A DNA stretch of 64,000 nt, taken from NCBI GenBank assembly GCA_030704615.1, contig CM060734.1, positions 34,860,042 through 34,924,041 of the forward strand, written 5' to 3'. The notes under the pieces are model-generated. The model was not told the origin of the DNA and searched no databases. It saw only the letters and a list, made by a program, of their open reading frames with translations. Below, in pieces: positions 37,051 through 50,850 of the stretch; position 1 is the first letter of the stretch; every line of letters starts with the position of its first letter. The position numbers were made by a program, and so were the translations under genes. The DNA is from Takakia lepidozioides. Taxonomy: Eukaryota > Streptophyta > Takakiopsida > Takakiales > Takakiaceae.

Positions 37051-39766
37051 GGAAGTAGCAATCAGCTTAGAACAAGCTGAATGGACAACACGTGTAAGCC
37101 CAAGCCCGTTTATATCTGATCAATGGTACAAAAGCCAAAGCCTAAATTCATAGCTGTCAAAATGAATATAATCAATAATATTGAACGATAATAGCTAACC
37201 ACACGTCCACATGGAGGGTTGAGTGCGATAGAGCTTCAGCTACAAGACCCATAGATGTTCAGGGTAGAAGTGATGCCTCACCTGGATCCAGTACAGCCAA
37301 CCACCAAAACAAAAGGTTAGTGGAATTCCACGCTTAAAGCATCACCCACTTGTTATCAATGTCAACCAAGAACAAGTATGAGAGCATAGCAAGCAAAGCA
37401 ATTTAAAGCTAAAATAGGTGAGTGTCTAGCTGCACCTGAGTGTTGTGAGGTTGGGGTGTCATGTTTGCCATAAGCAGCACTGTGATCTAATATCGGAAAT
37501 TGCAGGCAAAGGCATACTCCCTCAGCATTATATGCCTGAGAGTAATGTGTCACCGACATTCCATAAATGGTATCCATGGACTCTTAGCCATATGATTGGG
37601 GCTGCATGTAGTGATCTTAGAGAGGTGCCTAGTTTTTAGGAACGTCACTACCTGCCATTGACATTGCTTGAGAGCCAAGTGGCTGGAATTCAGAAATGCC
37701 ACTGCCGTCATTGATGTTACTTTTAGAGCCAAGTGGCTGGTTCATTAGGAGTGCCACTGACTCACCTTTATAAAGAGTCACGTGGTTGATACTAACACTA
37801 CTCCACAAATTGTGGAGGTTGTTGGTGAGTAGGTCAAGAAGAAAAGGAATGCATGCAGCTCTGACGGAAAGATTAGTCAAAGTTCCTTTCAATGAGCCAT
37901 GCAGTTTTCAACACTAGATTACGAGACAGAGAGAGAGATTACCGTAAAAATGCGTGTTCAAGACTTCCACCAAAATCGCCCCGTGCATATGCTGGAGACT
38001 TCAAGACTTGCTTGTGCAAATGTTTGGCACAGAATTTTGATACAACCGTTCCTACAATATTCAATTTTCACATGTGCATGTGTGTGAGAGGAAAAGGAAA
38101 TGAACAAGCTGTATATTCCAATTCAATCAACCCACTGCATACAAAATCTCATTCCATTTTCATTTCTGTTTCTCAGACAGGGAGCTCTCCCTCCTACTTA
38201 GTTTGTTCTCATTTGCACAGAAATTATTGAACTCCACAGAAAGGGCCAAGAAGCCCATACCAAATACAAGTCACGCACCTCCATGACCATCATACACTCC
38301 AAAGAACGAAGTGTTTGTATCCAAGTCCAGAATTGCAGCATGCTGCACAGGGTTTCCCCCATAACAATTCAGAAGATTTAAAAATCTCCACATACAAATG
38401 GGATTAAATATTCACACCCACTAGATTATTAGGCATTATGTCAGGAGTGCTTAACCAACACGGACGCAGAAGAACAGATATCCCATCTAAGAAAATCCCA
38501 TCACAGGGGGACTGAGGGTCGAAGAGCTCCACTGTACTTCTGGCTCCCTTGGTCAACTTGCAGCAAGCTATGTCTGGCCTGCCCCCATAAACTCACGGAC
38601 AGTTGAGACAACCCGTGAGAACTCGAAAAAAACACTGGAGTGCTTTCCCTCCAACCCAGTGCGGGTGACATGGTTTTTTCCAGAGAGATTATTACAAGGA
38701 CTGCCCTCAACAATCAAATCGAACCCATTGTACTTCCTAACAAGGTTGAATAAATCTCCCCGTCTCATGGAGGTTACGTCATGAAAACTCTGGTCGAGAA
38801 CACCGGTCTGCTTGCTGGCTGCCCACCAAGCCTGAATGCAACGACGGGTACCTTCAATGATCTCAATAGAAACCACTACCTTGAGCTTTATGCCTAACTT
38901 GTGGAGGGCTATCTCTGCCCCCCCAATCCCTGAAAATAGCGATAGCACCTTGATGCCACCTGGGTAGAGTTGTCGTAGCACTGAGAAGTGAAATGCAACT
39001 GTGTATACAGAGAAGCTGTTCCCCAACGCTGCAAACCGTGCACTTGAATTGAAGTTTGCCCGCGTGGGACCGGAAGTTCTCCAAGAGAGTGCCTCGAAGG
39101 ATTGGGTTTGGCAGCATGGTTGAATCATGTGAGGGCCTCAGTCCAGTACTGGATATACCATGATATAATTACTTTGTTCGGGTTTTCCAGATTTCCACTA
39201 CAAAGCCCTTCGCACAAGCATCAATTTGCTGTGTGTGATCTGCCCAGCAGTTAGACCCCAACAGGGCCAGGGCGGTTCAGCCTTCAGATTTCAAGGTTGG
39301 TGAACAGAGGAGCAGGGACTATGTTCTTGATGTACCAGAAAAGGGCTTGCTCTCTGATGAGAATACTCCGGACATTGTATCAAAATATATTGTCTTCAGG
39401 CTGCCCGCATATTGGGCATTAACAATCTCCCTTTCCTCTATGCATCTTTTTTGTTGTTCAAAGTAGACTCCCAGCCCTGAGTTTAAATTTCAGTCAGTGC
39501 CGCACTTAGGTAGGCCCTTCAGGTCATCCTCAAGGTCCCCACCCATATCACAGACTGGAAACAAGTTCAGGGAAGTGTCTAAGGCTTGAAGAAGATCCGA
39601 ACAAAACCAAGTTCAGAATAAGTGCAGCAGAGGTAGAGCAGAGACTCACAGCATCTTCCATGCTTTCACGCCAGCCTTGCATCGCAGATGCTCCAAACCG
39701 GATCTGTTCATTCTCCCCATCTTCAGACTCCTTATCAGTTTGTGGGGTGCTGAGGTAAATTCCCAT
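32669..39766 (-). CDS. Protein phosphatase 2C (PPM family), complete
   Basis: A Mg/Mn-dependent Ser/Thr phosphatase similar to the plant PP2C group that begins MGIYLSTP. Ten exons: 39650-39766, 38279-38342, 37943-38051, 35518-35707, 34723-34848, 34458-34581, 34034-34107, 33480-33532, 33131-33185 and 32669-32821; all are in phase and total 354 aa. Metal-binding residues are present: D57-G58 in [11 protein letters not shown]283 in [10 protein letters not shown], and D-N in [10 protein letters not shown]. Other family motifs are [23 protein letters not shown] and [21 protein letters not shown] in exon 4 is typical of this subgroup. Residues about 125-160 form a low-complexity insert. No signal peptide is evident, so it is probably cytosolic or nuclear. 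Intron 1 carries the methyltransferase fragment and a LINE fragment; intron 3 carries another LINE fragment. Neither disturbs the exons. Confidence 0.96.
36647..37016 (-). mobile_element. LINE fragment in PP2C intron 3
   Basis: About 370 bp, clearly related to 39,196-39,590. The minus strand reads with stops as [18 protein letters not shown] then CPMCGQPEE, a zf-RVT-like end segment of a LINE. The part reading KGFLEEIP matches the LINE at 0.4-1.6 kb, so all three belong to one family. A GA microsatellite (37,021-37,050) follows directly. Confidence 0.65.
38568..39128 (-). pseudogene. C-terminal fragment of a DRM-type (domains rearranged) DNA methyltransferase, nested in PP2C intron 1
   Basis: A single uninterrupted frame of 186 codons whose last 160 or so residues align with the end of plant DRM1/2 de novo cytosine methyltransferases. 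In order: a motif X-like RFAALGNSF, motif [21 protein letters not shown], the motif II region VVSIEI, and the catalytic loop motif [11 protein letters not shown] with its cysteine, then [15 protein letters not shown], ending [10 protein letters not shown]. DRMs have circularly permuted motifs, so this is exactly the C-terminal half. The UBA domains and motifs VI-IX are missing. The first 25 residues are unlike DRM. No partner exons were found in the PP2C introns. It lies in the same orientation as the host gene, next to a LINE fragment. Most likely a captured or retrocopied gene piece; it cannot methylate alone. Confidence 0.75.
39196..39590 (-). mobile_element. LINE fragment in PP2C intron 1
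   Basis: Related over most of its length to 36,647-37,016. The minus strand reads CPICGQPED, then [20 protein letters not shown] with stops. It sits directly upstream, in the sense of transcription, of the nested methyltransferase fragment. Confidence 0.65.
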
Positions 39767-41121
39767 CTTGACTCACATGCAATCCAATTGATGGCCGAAA
39801 ACACTTTCTGGAAAGACCCAATCAATATGGCTTGCTTGGAAAACCGTGGAACCAAGTGGAAGCCAAGCACTGGAACACCTGGATGGAGACACAGTATAAT
39901 ATCTTTGTTATTGAAAGTGCACTTCTATTCAAGCTTGCAAGTCAAACAAAACAACCCAAATCAGACTGGTAGTTGGATCTCCACTTTTAAACACCATTTT
40001 CATTGTGAAGCCATAAATGACAAACCAACTTACCAGTGACATGCTACGTTATTCAAAACAGTTGGAGAAAACTGTTGAGAATCCCAACACCCCTGGTGGA
40101 TTGAGCCATAGTTGGTGGCATCTTACCATGCGACCTCAACTCTGGTGAGACCTGAGCTTGCAGCTTATCTGAACCTCTTTCCCAAAGATATCCCGGGCGG
40201 TGATGTCCAAACTAAGTAGCAAGGTAACTGTGCAAAATTTGCTGAATTGCAGGAGTTCAAATGTTTGCCAAATCTGTCTTGATAATACCAAAATAATTCA
40301 ATAACTAATTTAAAGCATACCTAGCATATGCACCACGATCCAGTAGCAAAACAACATGTACTCTAGGATTCTACGGGCAGTTTATCAGCAACTTAACGTG
40401 AAAATCCCGGCCTGCGCCAACCGCACCATGAGTGAATAATCTATATACTTCTTTATAGAGGATTTGCTAGCCTCGTGATCCCTCTTTCTAGACAAAAAGA
40501 AAATGCAATGTCACCTTGGAAGACGACCGCCAAATCAAGGCGTATAAACCGGCGTCGGTTCACGACTCAAAAAGAAACAGGCGCCTCCGCACGGACCCTC
40601 CATCCTTGGAACCATATCCCATAATGGAACTCCCTTCCGCCACTGATGTCCTTGCCCTTCTCGCTGCATTCATAGAGAATGCTTTGTTGCACGATATGTT
40701 GAGGGGAGACAAGTATGGAACTGAGTAATAAGGCAGTGGTCAAAGCATGAAGACAGAGAGAGCAAACGAGACAGCGGCCATGCGATCGGCAGACATCAAG
40801 CAGCTCAAAAAACACAAAATAGAAACTGACTGATGAAACCACCTTTGCTTCACCCTAATCTTGCCTACTTACTACCTACTATCTCGACAGCTCGGACAAT
40901 GTGATTATTTGTCCCTGTCAGGACGACATGGATGAACGTCCACGTCCCTCTTTTTGCATGAACAGAACATGGCGATGGACGAATAGATGACCCGCTGCCA
41001 CCTGGATCTCATGCTTTGACTACACACCTGTGTCCGGCGCCCGGAGCCCCGACCCGGTTGAGGCCCGGGACCCGGGATTTCACACATGCAGGACGCACGT
41101 GTGTATCCACAGAGAGAGAAG
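39767..41121. other. Upstream region of PP2C and intergenic space
   Basis: It probably includes the PP2C promoter and leader, since the genes on either side (PP2C on minus, thioredoxin on plus) diverge. A GC-rich block lies at about 41,035-41,080. Open frames are short and unrecognised. Confidence 0.4.
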
Positions 41122-41890
41122 GACCATACCAGTGTTGGTCTGGTATCTGGGTTTCGCCGGGTATCAACTGGGTCTCTCCTACTGTTCTCTGTTCCCCCTA
41201 AACATTTGTAGTACCCTACCAGAAGGTTCTCGAGTTTTCCCCCCCCCCCCCGGGCGGCGGTCCCCCAAAACCCTACCAGAAGGTTCTCGAGTTTTTTCCC
41301 CCCCCCCCCCCCCCCCGGCGGCGGTCCCCCAAAACCCTACCAGGCGGCGGTTCGGGTTCTTGTTTCCCCTGCCCCTACCAGAGCTCGACTCCTTGCTACA
41401 GGTCAGGTCTGTTCGGGTATCATATTAATATGCACATATGTATAGACATTATGGATGCAGGGTTTCATTATGAGCGCCTCTTTATGATCTTCATTTTGCG
41501 AGACACTATGGATGCAATTCTGATTCAGTGTATAGTTGTATGGGGGTTGGTATCCTATGAGATGAGCAACTTTCCTATGTGGTTTTCTTGATTAGATCAG
41601 ATGGCCATTTTAATATTGAATTTGAATTTGAATACTAGTACCATTTTTATTTTATTATTTTTTAATACCATGTCCGAGTTCATATTTCTAGGTTATTGAC
41701 AATCAGATACCACTGCTCATATCCGGATTGATTTTTTTTTAAAACCACTCTATGCATACAAGATTCATACTTGAAAAAATCAGGGGATGCATTATTGGAA
41801 AACCTACCTGCCTTAAAAAAATTCAGCACTGCATACCAGGACCCTTCTGGTATTTCCAATTCAAGATACCAGACCAACACTGGACCATAC
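41122..41890. mobile_element. hAT-like nonautonomous element with intact TIRs and 8-bp target duplication
   Basis: The element proper is 41,130-41,882 (753 bp). The left end is CAGTGTTGGTCTGGTATCT and the right end is its exact reverse complement, a 19-bp perfect TIR. The octamer GACCATAC occurs directly on both sides (41,122-41,129 and 41,883-41,890): a perfect 8-bp target-site duplication, as hAT transposons make. No transposase frame is present. The interior has a duplicated unit (CCTACCAGAAGGTTCTCGAG followed by a long C run) at about 41,217 and 41,273, and an AT-rich right half. It ends 85 bp before the first thioredoxin start codon, so it forms part of that gene's promoter or leader. 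Confidence 0.85.
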
Positions 41891-41967
41891 GACCATACTC
41901 GCTTGGCTCGGCAAAGAATAGCAACGAGAGAGAGAGAGAGTAAGTTAGGTAGGGAGAGTGTTGCGTT

Positions 41968-44900
41968 GTGGACATGGCCACCAGGGTTGGGCGCATGTTG
42001 CGCCGTCCGTTGTACGCTAGTCTTGTTCGCAGTTGTGGCTTGTCAGCTCCGCTTGCCACTGGACGCCCTGCTTCTGCTTCGTCAGCTTCGCATGTTTTGT
42101 GTCATAACGACTCGCCTCAGCACACATTTCAGCAATTAGGTTTGAGAAATCCAGGCCGATTCTTCGCCGCAGAGGCTGGTAAGTGAGGGCATAGCTCCCG
42201 ATTTCTGCTTGATGCCAGGCCTTTGCAGGATGTTGACCTTGTCAGTATCATCATCTCTCAAAATGAATGAATACAATGGTATGGCGGAATGTTGGATTTT
42301 CGGATTTTGAGATGGCGGGAGATCAGTAGTGGGCAGTTAACAATAATGCATATGTGAATCAGAAGTATGGCTAGCATATTCAATACGTACGTAGTAATCA
42401 GATTAGATTGCTTGCAGAATTACTTGCTGTAATCTCTCCGAGGTGCCCGGATCAATTCAACTTAGAGCATGTGGCGTTATGTTACAAAGGCGTTGAAATT
42501 GTAACTCTACTGATTTTGACATCAGTATGGATGTGGTAGTTGAAAAATTAGTAGACTAAATTGTGAGCTCTGGCTGATGGCTGTTGGTTGCTTGTTTCGA
42601 GGAAGGTGAAGCATCCGCCCGATCCAGAGTTGTACCAGTCACCTCCTCCTCACAATTTGATGACTTGCTGAAGGAAGCAAAAGGTAGGTGTTATTCTCTT
42701 CTCTATCATAGAAAAATGTTCCGGTAGTTGAATCCAATCATCACATTCTAGACTCGCCCTGGAAGCATGGATGTAAATTGTTTCATGCGTTGTTGTGATG
42801 TTTATTTAACCAGGGAGAGTGCTCTGCCAAGAAAGGTTGCAACCCATAGACTCTGCAATGATATATGGCTTATTTGGTTGATTCTGTTAGGCCTGGTCAG
42901 GGTCTTGGGTTTAAGGTTTTAGTGGAATTCATTGAAACTGCAAAGCAAGGAATTGCGGTGCTTACATTTTCATTGAATCTTTTGAGAAGTGTCTTCTGAC
43001 GTAATCTGAAAACCTCTCACATCCCAGCAAAATCTGCAAATGTGGGGCTGCACATCAAGGGAATATGTTTCTCGCATGTGCAGTGAGATTGCATTCTCTC
43101 TGACCTTCTACTTCATTCACATAGCTTGTATCTTATGCCTGAAGGCATTATTCCAGTCTGTTTGGAATTGGCATGGCAACATTTTGGAGGCTGGAACTTT
43201 GGGGGTTTTTCATTTTGCTACATAGGCCTGAACCCCGATCATTGAATACTACTACACAGCTCTGGACGTTGAACCAAGCAAGTCCACCATAACCATATCA
43301 ATGTTATGATCCATTCAGCAGTGTGAGAGGTAAGAACTTGTGGCACCTTCTAAGGAAAGGTTTGCTGCAAAGTGTTCACAAGATCTTGAGTGAAGTTGAC
43401 TTCTGTTAAAGTGAGCCTCCACTGGCTTGAACAAGGGCGTCTTATGGCAAACCTTGAACCCTAATCTTTCATTCTTGCTAATTCAAAATTGCCTGTTGTA
43501 CAATTACTCGTCGAAGGGTCTCATTACCAACTTCAACTGCTAGCCCTTTTATGGTCTGTACCTCTCCTGGTGGCATCTACAGGGCCCACAGCTCTCGTTT
43601 GAATGCAAACAGGTATGTAAATGTCTAGTGAGGCTGAGCATGCACATGAAGATAATTGACGATCTCTACAGGTAATAAGGAGCTTGCGGTGGTCTACTTC
43701 ACTGCCAAATGGTGTGGCCCTTGTAAGTCTGCTGGTCTCCTTACTCTCAGTTTGGAAGAGCACTAGGCATGAACGGCCCAGTCTTACTGCCTTGCCTTTT
43801 GATACATGTGGCTTTCTTTGACATAGTTCTGCCAATCAGAAGAGAAAATTTAGTTGTACCTTATTAAGCCTGTTAGTGGCTCTCCTATCATTTGAATAGT
43901 GTCTCTAGTTGTGGGTTTAATTATTCGGAAGATATGATTGCAAGCACTATCTTAAGTTCAGTTGTGATGCTTGCCATATCTGCGAACGTCCGTGATTTGG
44001 AAAGGATAAGGGCTGAATTCTAAATTAATGGCCTTTGAGGCTACTCCTTTTCGATGTCACTTGGGCTCAATATCCTGACTTTGACAGGTTTTGGCTAGCT
44101 TGGAAAAACACAAAAAAATTATTTGATGGACTAATCTGGATGGCCTGAATTTGCAGGCAGGCACATATCACCCGTAGTGGATCGCCTAAGTGATGAATTC
44201 GATGATGTGAAGTTTCTCAAAGTTGATCTTGATGAAGTATTTTCTCGTCTCACTTTGTGTTGCTTCAAGTGTGTACTGGAGAGAAGTGAGTGACGCCATG
44301 TTGGTTTTTGAATTTTTTCCACATGGAAGCCTGCCTACTGTGACATTGGGTTCCAGGTGCATCAAAGAGAGGTGGACCTGTGTTTAGTTCTGGTTGTGGG
44401 AGACCAACAACAATGGAGTGGAACCATTTGAACTCCACGTCACTGCTATGACCATCCATTGTGGAATGAAAATTACCCAGTTCTTGGAATGAAGGGGTGG
44501 AACTTTCTTGTTTCATTGAAAACCTAATGCAAAAGCCTCAAAGCTTGAGGGTCACCACTGTGTTAAGTCCATGGGTTGCTAGCAATCAGCCTAAATGGAG
44601 ACTCAATGTGATGAGTACAGTTTTGAGTTTCCTGATGTCTGTGCCCCTTTTCTCTTCGTAAGCAACCTTGTACCGTTGCGGAGGTTGTTAGTTAGTGACA
44701 TATATGTGACCTAATATCCAATGTGAATGCCCTGATATTCAAGGTGCTCACTATGGTTGCCTGGTGCCTTGACTCCTTTTATCAAAAGCAGCAGCACATT
44801 CTTGCTTTGTCATGTCTAGAGGGTCATACATGTGGAGATGGAAAATGGGAGGGGTCCCCTGTCTCTTTAGTGTTGAATGCAGTTGTATGATGATAACAGG

Positions 44901-45477
44901 TGTTGCCTTTCTGTCTTGGTTATACAGCCAGAGCTGCAAACAACAGTCAACGCTGCAGGCATAACTGCTGTGGTATGTACCTCTGCTCACTTTGGGAGAT
45001 ATTGAGAATTTTCAGTAGAAGGCTCTCAAAAGTTAGTAGACTATTTGCTCTTTCAATTGTGTATAAAAGGAGGTGGCGGTCAGAGAATGGTATACTTTGC
45101 TTGCCATATGTATCGGACGTAGTAAAGGGTTTACAGTGGATTGTCCCAGTATTATACCCATAGCCCAACTGTTGCACCCGTCGGTTTTTTGGAGGAAGAG
45201 AGTGCATGTGTTCTACGAGTATATGTGCGAGCGTTTGAGGGGGGAAGACCTATTTGTATGACTACTGGTGTCCTGCTCATATTTGGCCTGTGAGGAAGAA
45301 ACACGACGAAACTTATGTGTATACTCATCTCACTCAATCTTGTTTTGGCTCGTACAACTACAGCCGACCTTCCATTTTCATAGGGCAGGGAAGCTGCTAT
45401 CACAGATCACTGGAGCAGATTCAACCAAGTTGAAGTCAATGGTGACCGACCTCCGGTACAATATCCCTAAAGAATGA
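41968..45477 (+). CDS. TRXo: Thioredoxin o (mitochondrial), complete
   Basis: A small dithiol oxidoreductase, expected in the mitochondrial matrix and reduced by NADPH-thioredoxin reductase. Six exons: 41968-42178, 42606-42683, 43672-43722, 44157-44236, 44928-44972 and 45364-45477; they give 192 aa, close to Arabidopsis TRXo1. The N-terminus (ATRVGRMLRRPLYASLVRS) is basic, Arg- and Ser-rich and lacks acids, like a mitochondrial presequence. The domain begins near residue 80; VVYFTAKWCGPCRHISPVV holds the active-site cysteines C111 and C114, and AVPTFHF the cis-proline. FTA in place of the usual FWA before WCGPC, and the presequence, favour type o. An intron interrupts the codon of the second active-site cysteine. 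ATG 41,974 is an alternative start. Intron 1 and the others hold no recognised genes. Confidence 0.94.
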
Positions 45478-48340
45478 AACCTGTAGTTTCAGCTTCCCTA
45501 AAGTGTGCTCGGCAATTTGTTTTTGCATTGATGGTGACCACCATGAGGTAGAGATCATGAATTCAGTTGTGAAGTCACTGTGCAATTTCAGAGGGCTACA
45601 TTATTTCCATTAATGCGCAAATAGCATTGCCCACCAGTGCATTTTAAGTGCAGAGGATTCTCCAGTAGTGAGGTCTTTCTGTTCTTAAGAGGATGATTCT
45701 GAACGTGTTTTTGCTGTCCTGTTGTCCAAGTGCTACAGGGCAGAAGGCGAACTATGAGTAGCCATTGGACGAGATTACTGTACCTTCTCCAATTGGACTC
45801 TTATCTAGAGTCTGCTGCACCATAGCCAATTGTCACAGTTGGATCAAGTTGAAGGTCCTTGAAGCTACTTAGGGTTTTGGGGATGTGGAGGGACAGAGAC
45901 GAATGAGGATGGAGCTTTATATTTGACTCTCTTTACCCATAACTTTAGTCTGACCATGCTTCTGGTAGCTTAAATCGGTGCGGAGAGAGAGAGAGAGAGG
46001 GAGAGAGGCTGTGCAAGAGAAGCGGAAGTGGGTAAAGAGCACATGGTTAGACACTATCAAATGTTGAAGGTAATGGAGAGAAATATGAGAAGTAAGGCCA
46101 TAGTCTGTCTGTGACAAATCATCCAAGCAGATGACCCAACATTCCTGAAAATTAAATGCTCTACTATGAGAGTTGCATTGACCCCTCCCTAGTCAGTCAT
46201 ATTGAGGGCAAAAATAAGAGTCAATGGTGGTCTGATGAGTATCTCTAAGCTGCATAGAGTCAAGCTCTTTCTCTATAGTTGTCAATAGGATGCAATAGTT
46301 TTCACAACCTCATAAGGCCGTTGCTCAAGGTCGGACACTAGCTATGGCCATCTTGACATCTTTAAATGTCAACCGCAAATACTTCTTCGTCATCTTCACG
46401 GGCATCTTTAGGCCCATCAAAATATGAGATGACCGTGGTCTCGTGCTAGCTTCTTTCCTCTAAGTATTGTCTAATCCTCATGTGATTGGTGGGGGTAGGG
46501 AAGGAAATCTTATCTTAAGCTAGCTGGAGCTTATCTTAACCTAGCTGAAATTTATCTTATATCAATAAATAAAGCTCATATGGTGCATTTAACACTTATA
46601 AAGGGTAATTTAATGAAGAGGGGAGGAAATTGTTTTGTTAACACTTAACACTTAACACTTGCTAATGTAAACTACTAGGGAGTAAAAATTTCTTAATATT
46701 TTTAGCAGTTTAACACTTATAAAGATAACAATTAGACAGGGTGGACAGTAAAAACCCGAGATAATGACAATACTTTTGGCCCTACTATTTTATTTTATTT
46801 TTCTTAAAAGAGGTTTCGTCGATGAAACTTCAAGAGTTTCACCCGAATTTTAAAACGCAGAAGGTTTGTGCTAAGGGGATGCTAGAAATAGTTCCTCAAT
46901 TGTTCTATCGTGAGCACATTCTTGTTTTGCCTTAAATATCTTCAGGATACATTCTAAGAATATCCTGAATATACCCTTATGCACTTGGTTAGTTCAAACT
47001 CTAGGGTTGGCAGCATGAATTAAAAATCCAAGTGGTGATATTCCATTTTTATCCAACTACGAAAATGTCAAGGCTCACATGAGCCACTCTAAAAGACCAA
47101 TTCAGTCCACAAGCCCTCACATTCACTGTGGATTGGTGTAACATAAAACTATCCAAAATAGCCCCCACTAAACTCCAACTCCTTCGTCCCCTACATCATC
47201 CTCAACAAACGCAAGATTGAAAGTGGCCATTTGGTCATCTTGTAAGTAGGTTCTTTTTAATAGAGCCCTGCCGCCTATGGGGCAAGTACCCGCAAAGAGG
47301 CGAGGCTCTTATTTACACTAGCTCATGTTGGTGTCATATATATATATAGAGAGAGAGAGATTGGTTTGGATACAGGTGGGTGTTGTGGTGTTGTGGAGCC
47401 GTCAATGCAGACCCACAGTCTTATAATTGACCACGTTCATGTGTTCTAGTCAAGGGGAAGCAAAGTTTGGCCGCCCACATTGTGTCTCTTGTACAGTGTT
47501 TCATTTTCCATTCAAAAGTCACCGGCGCGGCCACCTGTTAATTCTACCCAGCGCCCAGGTGGCGAAAAAACAAGCTGGCACCTCAGGAAAGGCCTGTATA
47601 TGACAGGTGGCACATTCTAACAGGTCCATGATGGCACAACCCTGATATTCCACCACTGGCGCTTTCTGGCGATCTTTCTCAATTCCATGGAAGTCAGTGG
47701 GCCAGGGAAAGATGTGTGAAAAAGGGAGGGGATCTGTGCTCGCATGTGACTTTGTGACATATACATATATATACCGTGGGAGATTAACCGGGTGTGGGTT
47801 CAAATAGCAGCATGTGTAAAGCGTGGTAGAGTAGCAGAATAGGGAATATGGAATGTGGGCATATGCTTCACAGTGTGTCTAAGTTAGTGACAAACTCTTT
47901 GACTGCTTCTCGCAGCGGCAGCGCACTTGGAGTCTTGTAAGAGACCGTGGCAACAAGTCAGCTCTGCGCGAGATCTGGGGAGCGTTGAATCGGCCCAGCC
48001 GACGACCACTGGCGGGCGCATGCGCAGACATCATCAGTGCCCAGTGCCCACCCACAATATATGAGTGCAGCGCAACACTTGCATTTGCATTCAGGCATCC
48101 ACTAGTGATAATAGTGATTTCCCACTTCTCTTTACTTCCGAGATTTGGCTGCCGAGCTCGGGGAATGCAACTGAGATTCTGAAAAACACTTCACAATCAC
48201 CCCTCAATCGGAGTCTTCTCTGAACCGGAGTCTCTATTGTGTCGGAGGGGGGTAAGTTGCACGTGCATTCCTAGAAAGTGGTTCGTGTATTAGATTGTTG
48301 AGGAAGCCGGTGTTGTAGAGGTGGTGGACGCGTCTACAAG
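45478..48340. other. Intergenic between thioredoxin o and DAHP synthase; promoter of the latter
   Basis: No gene is supported. It contains a GA microsatellite (about 45,980-46,005), a short TAACACT tandem (46,640-46,660), AT-rich DNA, and a repeat with an (AT)n(GA)n end at about 47,285-47,360 that is related to 21,800-21,868. Sequence becomes GC-richer from 47,900 toward the DAHP synthase start. Confidence 0.4.

Positions 48341-50850
<2,510 letters not shown>

Noticed and set aside
38568-39128. The methyltransferase frame as an extra exon of PP2C
   Set aside because: PP2C exons 1 and 2 join in phase (MEDA then HAAILDLD) exactly as in other plant PP2Cs, and the fragment has its own stop codon.
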